Source: Methylovulum sp.
GTDB taxonomy: Bacteria > Pseudomonadota > Gammaproteobacteria > Methylococcales > Methylomonadaceae
Reading direction: 5' to 3'
Assembly (NCBI GenBank): GCA_028712695.1
Contig: JAQTQZ010000013.1
Span: 1-64,000 of the forward strand
DNA length: 64,000 bases
The translations under genes and the position numbers were made by a program. The notes under the pieces are model-generated. The model worked only from the letters and a program-made list of their open reading frames with translations. It had not been told where the DNA came from and searched no databases. The stretch's first letter is position 1, and every line of letters begins with the position of its first letter. This document shows, piece after piece, positions 19,480 to 30,904 of the stretch.

Positions 19480-20781
19480 ATGGCTGATAATAAAAAACAC
19501 AATATAGTGATTGTTGGCGGTGGTGCGTCGGGTCTTGAGTTGGCAACAAGTTTGGGGCAGGAGCTAGGCAAAAAAAGCTTGGCGGAAATCACCTTGATCG
19601 ATGCAACAACGACGCATATCTGGAAGCCGCTGTTGCATGAAGTTGCGGCCGGTACGCTTGATGAATCAGAACAGGTCGAGTATCTGGCGCAAGCCTATCG
19701 TGGTCATTTTCGATTCCGTTTAGGAAAAATGGAAGGGTTGAATCGGGAAAAAAAAGAAATCTACGTCAGCCCTACGATTAATGATAAAGGCGAAGAACTG
19801 ATTCCTCGGCGCACATTCAATTACGATACTTTAGTTATGTCGATTGGCAGTGTGAGCAATACGTTTAATATCAAAGGCGTTGGCGAACATTGTCTGTTTC
19901 TGGACACCACTTCCCAAGCGTTTAAATTCCAGAAAGAATTGTTCGAATCCTATTTGAAAAGTTACATAGGCAAAGACGCGGCCGCTGTTAAGCCATTGTC
20001 TATCGCCATCGTCGGTGCTGGAGCAACGGGTGTTGAATTGTCTGCACAGTTGCATGAGGTGACCAATGTGTTGGCGATCTATGGGTTAAAAGAGACCAGC
20101 AACGTTAAGCTAACAATCATTGAAGCGGCGACGCAATTGCTGCCAGCATTGCCCGATAGGTTGGCGCTTGCCACTCAGCAGCAATTGGTCAAGTTAGGGG
20201 TTGACCTTAAATTGGGGCGCCGTGTGACGGAAGTGACTAAAGAAGGTATCACGACCCATGACGGCGAATTCATTGGGGCGGATATTAAAGTCTGGGCCGC
20301 CGGCATTAAGGCTCCCGACTGGCTAAAAAACTTGGATGGGCTTGAAACTAACCATATCAACCAGCTAATAGTCGATAGCACCTTACAAACCAGTGACACA
20401 AACATTTTTGCAATGGGTGATTGTGCCGCTTGTGTTTGGCCTGGACATAATGGCAACGTGCCGCCGAGAGCGCAGGCCGCACATCAACAGGCAACAGCAT
20501 TGGCTAAGACCATAATCAATCGCCTAAGAGGCGGCAATCCAGTTGAGTTTGTCTACTATGATTATGGTTCGTTGGTTTCTCTGGGCAAATACACGACCGT
20601 GGGTAATTTGATGGGCAATTTAATGGGCACTGTCAGTATTGGTGGATTTATTGCCAAGGTGGTGTATTTGTCCTTATATAAAATGCATCAGGTTGCAATT
20701 CATGGTTATTTTAGGACTGCGATGTTAACGCTTTCTAATGCGTTCAGACGCAGTGCGTATATCAAAATTAAATTGCATTAA
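19480..20781 (+). CDS. ndh: NAD(P)/FAD-dependent oxidoreductase, type II NADH dehydrogenase-like
   Basis: IVIVGGGASGLELATSLG, second dinucleotide fold IAIVGAGATGVELSAQL, IFAMGDCAAC. Confidence 0.85.
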   Translation: MADNKKHNIVIVGGGASGLELATSLGQELGKKSLAEITLIDATTTHIWKPLLHEVAAGTLDESEQVEYLAQAYRGHFRFRLGKMEGLNREKKEIYVSPTINDKGEELIPRRTFNYDTLVMSIGSVSNTFNIKGVGEHCLFLDTTSQAFKFQKELFESYLKSYIGKDAAAVKPLSIAIVGAGATGVELSAQLHEVTNVLAIYGLKETSNVKLTIIEAATQLLPALPDRLALATQQQLVKLGVDLKLGRRVTEVTKEGITTHDGEFIGADIKVWAAGIKAPDWLKNLDGLETNHINQLIVDSTLQTSDTNIFAMGDCAACVWPGHNGNVPPRAQAAHQQATALAKTIINRLRGGNPVEFVYYDYGSLVSLGKYTTVGNLMGNLMGTVSIGGFIAKVVYLSLYKMHQVAIHGYFRTAMLTLSNAFRRSAYIKIKLH

Positions 20782-20878
20782 GGTTTGCAGTTGTCCGGTT
20801 TTGGTTTCTGTGTGCTTTATTGGCGGTGTCGCCTGTTGTGTTGCTGGAATTTATTTAACCACTGATTAAAATAAGATT

Positions 20879-21409
20879 ATGTTTGAAATTGAATACGAGT
20901 TTCGTGAAGAAGATTTGCTCCATTTTAATGAACTACAGTTCATGAGGAACGAAGAGATACAAAACAATATAAGGAAGAATCGGTGGATAGTACCGGGTGT
21001 TATGGCGTTAATAGGTTCTTTTTATTATTTTTACTATCAGGATCTGAACACGTCGGCTTACATTATCGTCATCGCCATTCTTTGGGCGTTGTTGTCGCCA
21101 AAAATTATGATGCTGGATTTGCGGCGGCAGATACTTAAAAACTATACCGAAAAAGAAAAAGCTAATATGTTTGGCACTTATAACTTGAGCATAGATCCTG
21201 CAGACCCTAAGTATTTGCTGGAAAAATCTCCCAGTGGTAAACATAAAATGGCTTGGGAAGAGTTGGTCAGGGTCGAGTATGGCAAACGCTATGTTTATAT
21301 CTATATCAATCTGACAACGGCACTGGTGATCCCGGTGGAGACGGTAAAAAAAGGCAACCTTGAACAATTTTCTGAGCAAGCGGAAAAAATGATCGAGCGC
21401 TTTGCATAA
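20879..21409 (+). CDS. YcxB-like family membrane protein
   Basis: Two TM segments and YcxB-like C-terminal pattern. Confidence 0.55.
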   Translation: MFEIEYEFREEDLLHFNELQFMRNEEIQNNIRKNRWIVPGVMALIGSFYYFYYQDLNTSAYIIVIAILWALLSPKIMMLDLRRQILKNYTEKEKANMFGTYNLSIDPADPKYLLEKSPSGKHKMAWEELVRVEYGKRYVYIYINLTTALVIPVETVKKGNLEQFSEQAEKMIERFA

Positions 21410-21567
21410 GCACTTTTTAAATCGTAAACAATAGGGCTGGATCAGGAGCGACCTGTTCCGGCCTTTGTCGTCTTAGAAGTGTTAAAAATGTACCGAGCAC
21501 CTTATTTAACTGGAATTGCTTCCCAATTGCTTTGTCTTTGGGGGCAATAGTTTTTAGCACCTATGGG

Positions 21568-22365
21568 CTAATCCAACAAATTGCCCAATTTGGCAAAGTC
21601 GTTAAGCGAGAGATTCTCTGCCCGTAATACAGGATTTATATCCAAAGAGACAATTTGTTCTTCGGTGACTAGTTTTTTCAGTGAATTACGTAACGTTTTT
21701 CGGCGTTGCGAAAAGGCTTCAGTTACCACCCGATTGAGTTTTTTGACGTCGTTTACGATGACGGGAGGTTGCTGATGGGGTATTAGCCTAACTATGGCTG
21801 ACATGACTTTTGGGGCGGGGTCAAAACTTTCTGGGGGCACTTCAAATAATAGCTCTGTTTCACAATAATATTGCATCATTACGCTAAGCCTGCCGTATTT
21901 CTTACTGTCCGGTGCTGCACAAATCCGCTCAACCACTTCTTTTTGTAGCATGAAGTGCATATCTTCTATGCAATAAGCATTATCTAACAGATGGAACATT
22001 AATGGCGTGGAGATGTTATACGGTAAGTTGCCGATGACGCGTAGCTTTTCGTTTTGCTTTAATATGTCCGGCGATGATGAAGCCAGTTCAGAAAAGTTAA
22101 ACTTCAGCGCATCTGCGCTATGGATTTGTAAATTATTATAATGCCTGAACTTGTCTTTAAGTAAGCTTACCAGATCCCTATCCAGTTCAACAATGTCTAA
22201 GCGTAGGCCTTTTTTTAGTAAAGGCTCGGTTAATGCGCCCATACCGGGGCCAATTTCAACCCAGTGTTCATCGGGTTGGGTCTGTATGCTGGCAAGAATG
22301 TTGTTAATGATCGAGTGGTCATGCAGAAAATTCTGACCAAAACGTTTTCGTGGTGTATGTGTCAT
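21568..22365 (-). CDS. rsmA: 16S rRNA dimethyladenosine transferase RsmA (KsgA)
   Basis: KRFGQNFLHD, VEIGPGMGALTEPLL, GNLPYNISTPLMFHLL. Confidence 0.96.
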   Translation of the reverse strand: MTHTPRKRFGQNFLHDHSIINNILASIQTQPDEHWVEIGPGMGALTEPLLKKGLRLDIVELDRDLVSLLKDKFRHYNNLQIHSADALKFNFSELASSSPDILKQNEKLRVIGNLPYNISTPLMFHLLDNAYCIEDMHFMLQKEVVERICAAPDSKKYGRLSVMMQYYCETELLFEVPPESFDPAPKVMSAIVRLIPHQQPPVIVNDVKKLNRVVTEAFSQRRKTLRNSLKKLVTEEQIVSLDINPVLRAENLSLNDFAKLGNLLD

Positions 22366-23366
22366 GTTTGGGATGGGTTAGAGGCCATAGCCAATGCGGT
22401 TTGCAGGGCGACAAGCAAACTACCGGGATTTGCTTTGCCGGTACCTGCAATATCTAAGGCAGTGCCGTGGTCAACCGAGGTGCGGATGATAGGCAACCCT
22501 AAAGTGATATTGACGGCTTGATTAAAACCTTTATATTTCAATACAGGCAAGCCTTGGTCGTGGTACATGGCTAATACGGCATCGGCTGAGGCGAGATATT
22601 TGGTGGTAAATAAAGTGTCGGCAGGGTAGGGGCCTTCGATGTTCAAGCCCTGGCTTCGAAAACTTTCGAGTACGGGTTCTATGATTTCAATTTCCTCACG
22701 TCCCAGATGACCACCTTCCCCTGCATGGGGGTTAAGCCCGCACACCAGTATTTTCGGGTTATCCAGATTAAAGCGTGAACGCAGGTCTTGATGCAATGTT
22801 CGTATCACTGTCCTCAGGCGGGTATGGGTAATGGCTTGGCTGACTTCGGATAATGGCAGATGATTGGTGACCAATGCAACACGCAGGCCTTCAGTTGCAA
22901 GCATCATGACAGGATGTCCGCCCGTTATTTCAGCGATATATTCGGTATGGCCGGTAAAGGAAAATCCGGCGTCGTTGATGATGCCTTTATGTACCGGAGC
23001 GGTAACCATCGCATTAAAAAGGCCTTCAATGCAGCCCTTGGTTGCAAGGGTGATAGTTTTTAAAACGTAGCGGCTGTTTGCCACGTTTAATTGGCCGCAC
23101 AAGGCAGGCTCGGTCAGGTCGACGGGCAACACGGTCAAGCAACCTTGCAGCTGGGGACAAGGGGTCAAGGTGTTGTCGAATAAGCGTATCTGGATAGGCA
23201 AGTTTAGTTGTTTGGCACGCTGCTTCAGCAAGTCAGGGCTGGCGATAACAATAAGCTCGAAAGGCAGGGCGTGCTGGGCAAGTTGGATACACAGGTCAGG
23301 GCCTATGCCGGCAGGCTCTCCAGCGGTTAAGGCGATACGCGGTATCGGGTTGTGGCTGTGTGTCAT
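22362..23366 (-). CDS. pdxA: 4-hydroxythreonine-4-phosphate dehydrogenase PdxA
   Basis: ALTAGEPAGIGPDL, FTGHTEYIAEITG, GLNPHAGEGGHLGREE, MYHDQGLPVLKYKGF. Confidence 0.96.
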   Translation of the reverse strand: MTHSHNPIPRIALTAGEPAGIGPDLCIQLAQHALPFELIVIASPDLLKQRAKQLNLPIQIRLFDNTLTPCPQLQGCLTVLPVDLTEPALCGQLNVANSRYVLKTITLATKGCIEGLFNAMVTAPVHKGIINDAGFSFTGHTEYIAEITGGHPVMMLATEGLRVALVTNHLPLSEVSQAITHTRLRTVIRTLHQDLRSRFNLDNPKILVCGLNPHAGEGGHLGREEIEIIEPVLESFRSQGLNIEGPYPADTLFTTKYLASADAVLAMYHDQGLPVLKYKGFNQAVNITLGLPIIRTSVDHGTALDIAGTGKANPGSLLVALQTALAMASNPSQT

Positions 23367-23422
23367 GGCAGAAAGATTGGGCGTTTACAGCATCGCTGCA
23401 GGTGGTTGAAAAGAATGGGTGG

Positions 23423-24283
23423 TCAAGACGGGTGGGCAGATTTAATTTGCTCGATAATGCCGTCGAGTTCTTCCAAGCTGGAATAGGTGATGACAACTTT
23501 GCCCGCGCCATTTTCTTTATGTTCGATGACCACTTTTGCGCCTAAGCGCGCCGTCAGATCATCCTGTAGCCGTAAGGTGTCGTTGTCAATTGTTTTTAGG
23601 GTTTTTGCTTTAGGTTCTTCAAGCGCTTCTTTAACCAAGCGTTCAGCGTTTCTTACCGTTAACCCTTCTTTAGCTATTTTGTTGGCCACCGCCACTTGGG
23701 TGGCGCCACCTAATGACAATAAGGTGCGCGCATGCCCCATTTCCAACTGCTTGCTGATCAGCAGTTTTTTTACATCGGGGTGTAAGTCCATCAAGCGCAG
23801 TAGGTTGGTCACGGTTGTGCGTGATTTGCCAACGGCATCCCCTATTTGCTGATGGGTCATTGCAAATTCATCAAGCAGTCTTCTTAGCGCGTCTGCTTCT
23901 TCTAAAGGATTTAAGTCTTCGCGCTGAATGTTTTCAATCAGGGCGATTGCCATAGCGGTGCGGTCATCAATGTCTTTGATGACCACGGGCACTTGTTCCA
24001 ATCCGGCCAGTTGCGCGGCTCGCCAGCGCCGCTCACCGGCAACTATCTCATATTTATCCAAGGCAATTTTCCGCACAACGATAGGTTGTATGATGCCTTG
24101 CGCTTTGATGGAATCAGCAAGTTCCTGGAGTTTTTCCGGATTAATGTCTTTACGGGGCTGATATTTCCCGCGCTGCATATATTCTATCGGTAACGATTGG
24201 GCCAGCGGTTTTTCTTCCTTAGCAGAAACGTCACCCAATAACGCATCCAACCCACGACCTAGTCCACGTTTTTGTAAAGCCAT
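23423..24283 (-). CDS. parB: Chromosome partitioning protein ParB
   Basis: MALQKRGLGRGLDALLGD; GKYQPRKDINPEKLQELADSIKAQGIIQPIVVR; IAGERRWRAAQLAGL. Confidence 0.96.
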   Translation of the reverse strand: MALQKRGLGRGLDALLGDVSAKEEKPLAQSLPIEYMQRGKYQPRKDINPEKLQELADSIKAQGIIQPIVVRKIALDKYEIVAGERRWRAAQLAGLEQVPVVIKDIDDRTAMAIALIENIQREDLNPLEEADALRRLLDEFAMTHQQIGDAVGKSRTTVTNLLRLMDLHPDVKKLLISKQLEMGHARTLLSLGGATQVAVANKIAKEGLTVRNAERLVKEALEEPKAKTLKTIDNDTLRLQDDLTARLGAKVVIEHKENGAGKVVITYSSLEELDGIIEQIKSAHPS

Positions 24284-24346
24284 TGCTTTTTACTTTCCCC
24301 TATCCTAATCGTTTTATTGGCCAAGACATCATACGACGGTGCGTTA

Positions 24347-24583
24347 TTATTGTCTGGCACGGATTATTGATTCAAATTCATCCAGCAAGCTTTTTAGGGC
24401 TTCGGCTTCTAACAGGAGGTTTTGTTTTTCTTTTTGTAGATCATCAAGCAGCGCTAATGCCATAACCGCTTGGTTATTAGCCAGCTCAGCGCCTGTGGAT
24501 GGTTGCGGTAAGTCGTCCATAGTGGACGTGTCGGCGAGAAGGACTTCAAGCCCGCGGCCTAAACCTCTTTTTTTTAAAGTCAT
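24347..24583 (-). CDS. Mini-ParB: ParB N-terminal-like peptide plus coiled coil
   Basis: MTLKKRGLGRGLEVLLADTSTMDD... mirrors the ParB N-terminus; remainder LLDDLQKEKQNLLLEAEALKSLLDEFESI is coiled-coil-like; ATGA overlap with parA stop. Confidence 0.85.
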   Translation of the reverse strand: MTLKKRGLGRGLEVLLADTSTMDDLPQPSTGAELANNQAVMALALLDDLQKEKQNLLLEAEALKSLLDEFESIIRARQ

Positions 24584-25353
24584 ACAGTTTTAGTGTTCTT
24601 TTTAATCATTTCATCAGCAAGAGCTATATAGGCTAATGCGCCACGGGACGATTTATCGTAGCTAAGCACAGGAAGGCCGTGGCTAGGCGCTTCGGCTAAG
24701 CGGATATTTCTGGGGACACATGTTCTGAAGACATTGTCACCAAAATAACGGATCAATTGTTCTGAAACATCTTTGGTCAGTCGGTTCCGGTCGTCAAACA
24801 TAGTCCGCAGTATGCCTTCCAAGTGCAAATCCGGATTAACAGTATCCTGGATGTTTTTTAATGTGGACATGAGTGCAGATATGCCTTCCAGCGCGTAATA
24901 CTCACATTGCATAGGGATCAGCAGGCTGTTTGCCGCGACCATTGCATTTAAGGTGAGCATATTTAATGAAGGCGGGCAGTCAATAAGGATGTAATCGTAC
25001 TGTGATTTGACTTGCAACAGGGCATCGGCAAGGCGCAACTCTTTGCGATCCGCCTTCATTAACTGCACTTCGGCGGCAGTCAAGTCCGCATTTCCGGGAA
25101 TGACAGAGAAACCGAACTCCGGTAAATTGATAACCGTTTCTGCGGCAGGCACGTCTTCCATTAGCAGGTCATAACTGGAATATTTGATGTCCTCTTTATC
25201 GACGCCACAGCCCATTGCGGCATTACCTTGCGGGTCAAGATCCACCAGCAACACCCGCCGGTTAGCTGCGGCTAGCGATGCAGCCAGATTGACACTTGTC
25301 GTTGTTTTTCCTACGCCACCTTTTTGATTGGTGACGGCAATAATTTTTCCCAC
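24580..25353 (-). CDS. parA: Chromosome partitioning ATPase ParA (Soj)
   Basis: IAVTNQKGGVGKTTTSVNLAASLA, LIDCPPSLNMLTLNAM; GTG start overlapping rsmG stop. Confidence 0.95.
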   Translation of the reverse strand: MGKIIAVTNQKGGVGKTTTSVNLAASLAAANRRVLLVDLDPQGNAAMGCGVDKEDIKYSSYDLLMEDVPAAETVINLPEFGFSVIPGNADLTAAEVQLMKADRKELRLADALLQVKSQYDYILIDCPPSLNMLTLNAMVAANSLLIPMQCEYYALEGISALMSTLKNIQDTVNPDLHLEGILRTMFDDRNRLTKDVSEQLIRYFGDNVFRTCVPRNIRLAEAPSHGLPVLSYDKSSRGALAYIALADEMIKKNTKTV

Positions 25354-26054
25354 TACATGACCTCTGTTTGTGTCGGCGATTCTATCCGAATCAGGCATCT
25401 TTCCACGGCGATGCCTGGGATTTTAACAGGAATTACGGTTTTTTTTGCCGAAATCCCTACTAATTCCGCATCCAGGTTTTGCCCTTTCATGGCCAGTAAA
25501 ACACCCTCTTTTGCCAGTAAGTGCGAGGTTAATCTCACAATATCTGCCAAACTGGCAAATGCGCGGGTAAGTACGGTATCGAAAAGGGTTTCTGGATGAT
25601 AGTTTTCCACGCGCTGATGGCATACTGTAACGTTATTAAGTTTCAATTCCAATATCGCTTGCTGGACAAAGCGGGTCTTTTTGGCATTGCTATCAAGTAA
25701 GGTAAAAGTGATGCCAGGCAGGCAAATTGCCAAAGGGATGCCGGGCAGGCCGGCTCCTGTGCCTATGTCGATGATTTGTCTGCCAGTGATAAAGGGGGAA
25801 ATGGCGAGGCTATCTAATAAATGTAAATTCACCATGTCTTCTTTATTGCGTATGGCGGTCAGGTTATAGGCTTTGTTCCATTTTTCCATTAGCTTGATGA
25901 AATCAAGCAGCTGTTCAATTTGTCCTGGTGACAGGTGGAGGTTTAATGCGCTAAGTCCTGAAGTCAGCAGGTTGCGGCAGGTTTCTGTTGGGGTTTCTGG
26001 CATGATGCGGGCTCTTATATTCACTGTTAAATCAGAGGATGCCCGTTTAGGCAC
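25353..26054 (-). CDS. rsmG: 16S rRNA (guanine527-N7)-methyltransferase RsmG (start may be 26003)
   Basis: [48 protein letters not shown]. Confidence 0.95.
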   Translation of the reverse strand: MPKRASSDLTVNIRARIMPETPTETCRNLLTSGLSALNLHLSPGQIEQLLDFIKLMEKWNKAYNLTAIRNKEDMVNLHLLDSLAISPFITGRQIIDIGTGAGLPGIPLAICLPGITFTLLDSNAKKTRFVQQAILELKLNNVTVCHQRVENYHPETLFDTVLTRAFASLADIVRLTSHLLAKEGVLLAMKGQNLDAELVGISAKKTVIPVKIPGIAVERCLIRIESPTQTEVM

Positions 26055-27918
26055 TTTTCTTCTTCAAATAAACCAGCAATAGCGAAATGGCGGCGGGCGT
26101 AATGCCCGGCATGCGTGATGCCTGGCCCAGCGTTTCAGGGCGTTGCGACTTCAATTTTTCACTCACTTCGTTGGATAGTCCGGGAATGCCTTTATAGTCA
26201 ATGGCATCCGGCAGCTTTAAATGGTCATAACGCAAGGACTTGTCGATTTCAGATTGCTGCCTAACAATATAACCTGCATATTTCGCTTGAATCTCAACTT
26301 GTTCGCCTACCTGCTCAGCAACGGTTTCACCACCAGTGAGAAACATTAACAACTGTTGCACATCAACTTCGGGCCTACGCAACAGCTCCATTAAGCTGGC
26401 TTCTTTCAGCAAGGGCTTGCCCCATATCTGTTCAACCTGGGCCGCTTCTGCGCTATCAGCCCTGACCCATTGCTTTTTCAGGCTATCTTGCAAATCAGTG
26501 ATTGCTGCACGTTTATTTTCAAAGGCCTGCCAACGGGCATCGTCAACTAATCCTAATTGACGCCCTTGTTCTGTCAGGCGCAAATCAGCATTGTCTTCCC
26601 TCAACAGTAAGCGGTATTCTGCGCGGCTAGTGAACATGCGGTAGGGCTCTTGCGTGCCACGGGTAATCAAATCATCAATCATGACACCTATATAAGCCTC
26701 ATCACGTCTCGGACACCAACTTTCCAGTTCCTGGGTCAGGCGCGCCGCATTCAATCCCGCAATCAAGCCTTGTGCGGCGGCTTCTTCATAGCCTGTCGTG
26801 CCATTGATTTGCCCGGCAAAAAATAAACCGCCCATATGCTTTGTTTCCAGTGACATTTTTAAGTCGCGGGGGTCAAAAAAATCATATTCAATTGCATAGC
26901 CTGGGCGAATTATTTCGGCATTCTCAAAACCCAGCATCGAACGTACAAAAGCATATTGGATGTCAAACGGCAAGCTGGTGGAGATGCCGTTAGGGTATAT
27001 TTCATGGGTGTCCAGACCTTCCGGTTCAACAAAAATCTGGTGTGTGTCCCTGTCCGCAAAACGGACGACTTTATCTTCAATGGACGGGCAATAACGTGGC
27101 CCTATGCCCTCGATAATCCCTGAATATAATGGTGACCGATCAAGGCCTGCGCGGATAATGTCGTGGGTCTTGTTGTTGGTGCGGGTGATATGGCAGGGGA
27201 TTTGTTTAGGATGTTGTCCGCAGTTACCCATAAAAGAAAAGACCGGCACAGGCGTATCACCATGCTGTTCTTCCAACTTGCCGAAATCAATTGTGCGGCC
27301 ATCAATTCGTGGCGGTGTTCCGGTTTTTAATCGGTCAATGCGAAAGGGTAATTCACGTAAACGATCGGCTAAAGCAATCGAGGCGGGATCGCCGGCACGT
27401 CCACCGCTATAGTTTTCCAAGCCAATATGGATTTTGCCACCTAAAAAAGTGCCTGTAGTTAATACCACTGCTCTTGCGGTAAAATCCAAGCCCATTTGTG
27501 TCTTGACGCCGACGACCTTATTTCCTTCAACGATTAAATCGGATACGGTTTGCTGGAATAATGCCAAGTTAGGCTGGTTTTCCAGTGTTGTCCTAATGGC
27601 TTGCTTGTAAAGTTTGCGGTCTGCCTGGGCGCGAGTTGCCCTGACAGCGGGGCCCTTACTTGCATTCAGGGTGCGGAACTGAATGCCGGCAAGATCTGTT
27701 GCGCTAGCCATAATGCCACCAAGGGCATCAATTTCTTTAACCAAATGCCCTTTGCCGATACCGCCTATTGCAGGATTGCAGCTCATTTGGCCCAAAGTGT
27801 CGATATTTTGTGACAGCAATAATGTTTTTGCTCCGCACCGGGCTGCAGCTAAAGCAGCCTCGGTGCCCGCATGGCCGCCACCGACAACAATTACATCAAA
27901 ATTTTTTTTGAATTTCAC
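26047..27918 (-). CDS. mnmG: tRNA U34 carboxymethylaminomethylation enzyme MnmG (GidA)
   Basis: [45 protein letters not shown]. Confidence 0.97.
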   Translation of the reverse strand: MKFKKNFDVIVVGGGHAGTEAALAAARCGAKTLLLSQNIDTLGQMSCNPAIGGIGKGHLVKEIDALGGIMASATDLAGIQFRTLNASKGPAVRATRAQADRKLYKQAIRTTLENQPNLALFQQTVSDLIVEGNKVVGVKTQMGLDFTARAVVLTTGTFLGGKIHIGLENYSGGRAGDPASIALADRLRELPFRIDRLKTGTPPRIDGRTIDFGKLEEQHGDTPVPVFSFMGNCGQHPKQIPCHITRTNNKTHDIIRAGLDRSPLYSGIIEGIGPRYCPSIEDKVVRFADRDTHQIFVEPEGLDTHEIYPNGISTSLPFDIQYAFVRSMLGFENAEIIRPGYAIEYDFFDPRDLKMSLETKHMGGLFFAGQINGTTGYEEAAAQGLIAGLNAARLTQELESWCPRRDEAYIGVMIDDLITRGTQEPYRMFTSRAEYRLLLREDNADLRLTEQGRQLGLVDDARWQAFENKRAAITDLQDSLKKQWVRADSAEAAQVEQIWGKPLLKEASLMELLRRPEVDVQQLLMFLTGGETVAEQVGEQVEIQAKYAGYIVRQQSEIDKSLRYDHLKLPDAIDYKGIPGLSNEVSEKLKSQRPETLGQASRMPGITPAAISLLLVYLKKKSA

Positions 27919-27978
27919 GAAGTTAAATCTACTCTAAAATGTTATATACTTAATGGTTACTATTATAAGAGGTAAACG

Positions 27979-28227
27979 ATGAAAAAACGTAAAAATCAAC
28001 ACAAATTAGAGAAGGCGGCGCTACAAAATCCTGTCGCGAAATTTGCCTGCCATTTTAATAAATCCCACATTTTTTGTGATAAAAGCAAATATAAGCGTAA
28101 CGTAAAACACAAAAAACAAGAGGTTTCTATAATGGTTCTAATTACTGGGGTTATTATAGAAGGCTTTTGTTATTCAATGGGTTGTAAATTAAGTGTTAGT
28201 TGTAAGCAATATCTTGGTGTGGTTTGA
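27979..28227 (+). CDS. Small basic protein of unknown function
   Basis: Lys-rich 82-aa ORF (NPVAKFACHFNKSHIFCDKSKYKRNVKHKKQE) with a different, hydrophobic/Cys-containing tail. Confidence 0.5.
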   Translation: MKKRKNQHKLEKAALQNPVAKFACHFNKSHIFCDKSKYKRNVKHKKQEVSIMVLITGVIIEGFCYSMGCKLSVSCKQYLGVV

Positions 28228-28333
28228 TAATGCTGAAGATGATGGCAATTGAAGGGGTAATCGGATTAATCTGCCTTGATTTAATAGGGGGTGCTGGCTA
28301 TAATCCAACAGCTTTTTTGTTTGGAGTTGATTC

Positions 28334-28693
28334 GTGACAGATAGAAAATTATCTACTGTCAGTAAAATCCTGAGTTATCAAATTCTGATAATAATCATAA
28401 CGGCGATGGTTTTTGCAATTGCAGGAGGCTGGCAAAAGGCTTTTTTTTCTGCGTTGGGCGGAGGGGCTGCATTTATTCCTAACCTTTATTTTAGTATACG
28501 GATATGCAGATCAGCAGGGCGGCCAGCACAAAAGATTGTGAAGTCTTTTTATGCTGGAGAATCAGGGAAATTATTGCTGACAGCAGCGCTGTTTATGATG
28601 ATCTTCCAACTCCCAAATATAGAAATGCTACCGCTATTAGCGGGTTATACAATCGCGCTATCAGTATTTTGGTTCGCGCTATTAATGCGTTGA
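28334..28693 (+). CDS. atpI: ATP synthase subunit I
   Basis: Four-TM small protein directly upstream of atpB. Confidence 0.85.
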   Translation: MTDRKLSTVSKILSYQILIIIITAMVFAIAGGWQKAFFSALGGGAAFIPNLYFSIRICRSAGRPAQKIVKSFYAGESGKLLLTAALFMMIFQLPNIEMLPLLAGYTIALSVFWFALLMR

Positions 28694-28713
28694 CATTATT
28701 TATTTTTCATTAG

Positions 28714-29499
<786 letters not shown>

Positions 29500-29518
29500 T
29501 TTTTTAACTGATTTTTAA

Positions 29519-29833
<315 letters not shown>

Positions 29834-29877
29834 TAGATAAGGTTGTTTGATTTTAATAGCAACAAGAGGAATGCACA

Positions 29878-30351
29878 GTGAGTATCAATGCTACTCTGAT
29901 TGGGCAAATGATCACCTTTGCACTTCTGGTATGGTTTACCATGAAGTACATTTGGCCACCGTTATTTGACTCTTTAGAAGAACGTAGAAAAAAGATTGCC
30001 GAGGGCTTGGCGGCGGCCGAAAAAGGTCAGGAAGATATGATCTTGGCTGAAAAAAAAGCTAAAGGTGTTTTAAAGGAAGCCAAAGAGCAATCTTCGGAAA
30101 TAGTCAGCCTAGCCCAGAAGCGTGCTAATGAAATTGTTGAAGAATCTAAGGAGCTTGCTAAAAAGGAAGGCGACCGTTTGATTCTTTCGGCAAAAGCACA
30201 AATCGACCAAGAAATGCAGCAAGCCAGAGAATCTTTGCGCCAAGAGGTAGCAGCGTTAGCGCTTAGTGCTGCGGAGCAAATTCTTGGGGCGGAAATCGAT
30301 CATGGCAAGCATCAAGACATTATCAGCAAAGTTTCTAATCAACTAGGTTAA
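29878..30351 (+). CDS. atpF: F0F1 ATP synthase subunit b
   Basis: MSINATLIGQMITFALLVWFTMKYIWPPL; GTG start. Confidence 0.96.
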   Translation: MSINATLIGQMITFALLVWFTMKYIWPPLFDSLEERRKKIAEGLAAAEKGQEDMILAEKKAKGVLKEAKEQSSEIVSLAQKRANEIVEESKELAKKEGDRLILSAKAQIDQEMQQARESLRQEVAALALSAAEQILGAEIDHGKHQDIISKVSNQLG

Positions 30352-30356
30352 GCATA

Positions 30357-30890
30357 ATGAGCGAATTGGCAACATTGGCAAGACCGTATGCAGCTGCAGT
30401 GTTTAAAAGAGCCAAAGAAACTGATAGCACTGAAAAGTGGTCGCAAAGTTTGGCTTTTATGGCTGTTATTTTAACGAGTGAAGACATTTCCGTTGTAGTC
30501 GATAATCCCAAAGTAAGTAAGCCTGGGTTGATCGCGCTCATGCTAGATATTTGCCAAGGGCAGATTGATGCGGAAGGTGAAAACCTTCTAAAATTGCTTG
30601 TCCATAACAATCGATTGGCTTTGGTGCCGGCTATTGCCAGACTTTTTGAAGTCTACAAGGCAGAAGACGCGGGTTATATCGATGTTGAAGTATCTACAGC
30701 TTATGCCTTTTCTGAAGAAGCGCAGCGGGATTTTGTTGCAACACTCGAAAAGATGCTAAGTAAAAAAGTCCATATAACTGAAATCGTGGATAAGTCATTG
30801 ATTGGCGGTGTTCTAGTACGTGCAGGCGATCAAGTGATTGACGGATCCATTAGAGGTCAGCTTCAACAAATGCAAAAGGCTCTACAGTGA
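30357..30890 (+). CDS. atpH: F0F1 ATP synthase subunit delta
   Basis: LATLARPYAAAVFKRAKE... GGVLVRAGDQVIDGSIRGQLQQM. Confidence 0.95.
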   Translation: MSELATLARPYAAAVFKRAKETDSTEKWSQSLAFMAVILTSEDISVVVDNPKVSKPGLIALMLDICQGQIDAEGENLLKLLVHNNRLALVPAIARLFEVYKAEDAGYIDVEVSTAYAFSEEAQRDFVATLEKMLSKKVHITEIVDKSLIGGVLVRAGDQVIDGSIRGQLQQMQKALQ

Positions 30891-30904
30891 GAGAGAAATA
30901 GAAC

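Noticed and set aside
27104-27412. 102-aa plus-strand ORF
   Set aside because: Antisense of mnmG; shadow ORF.
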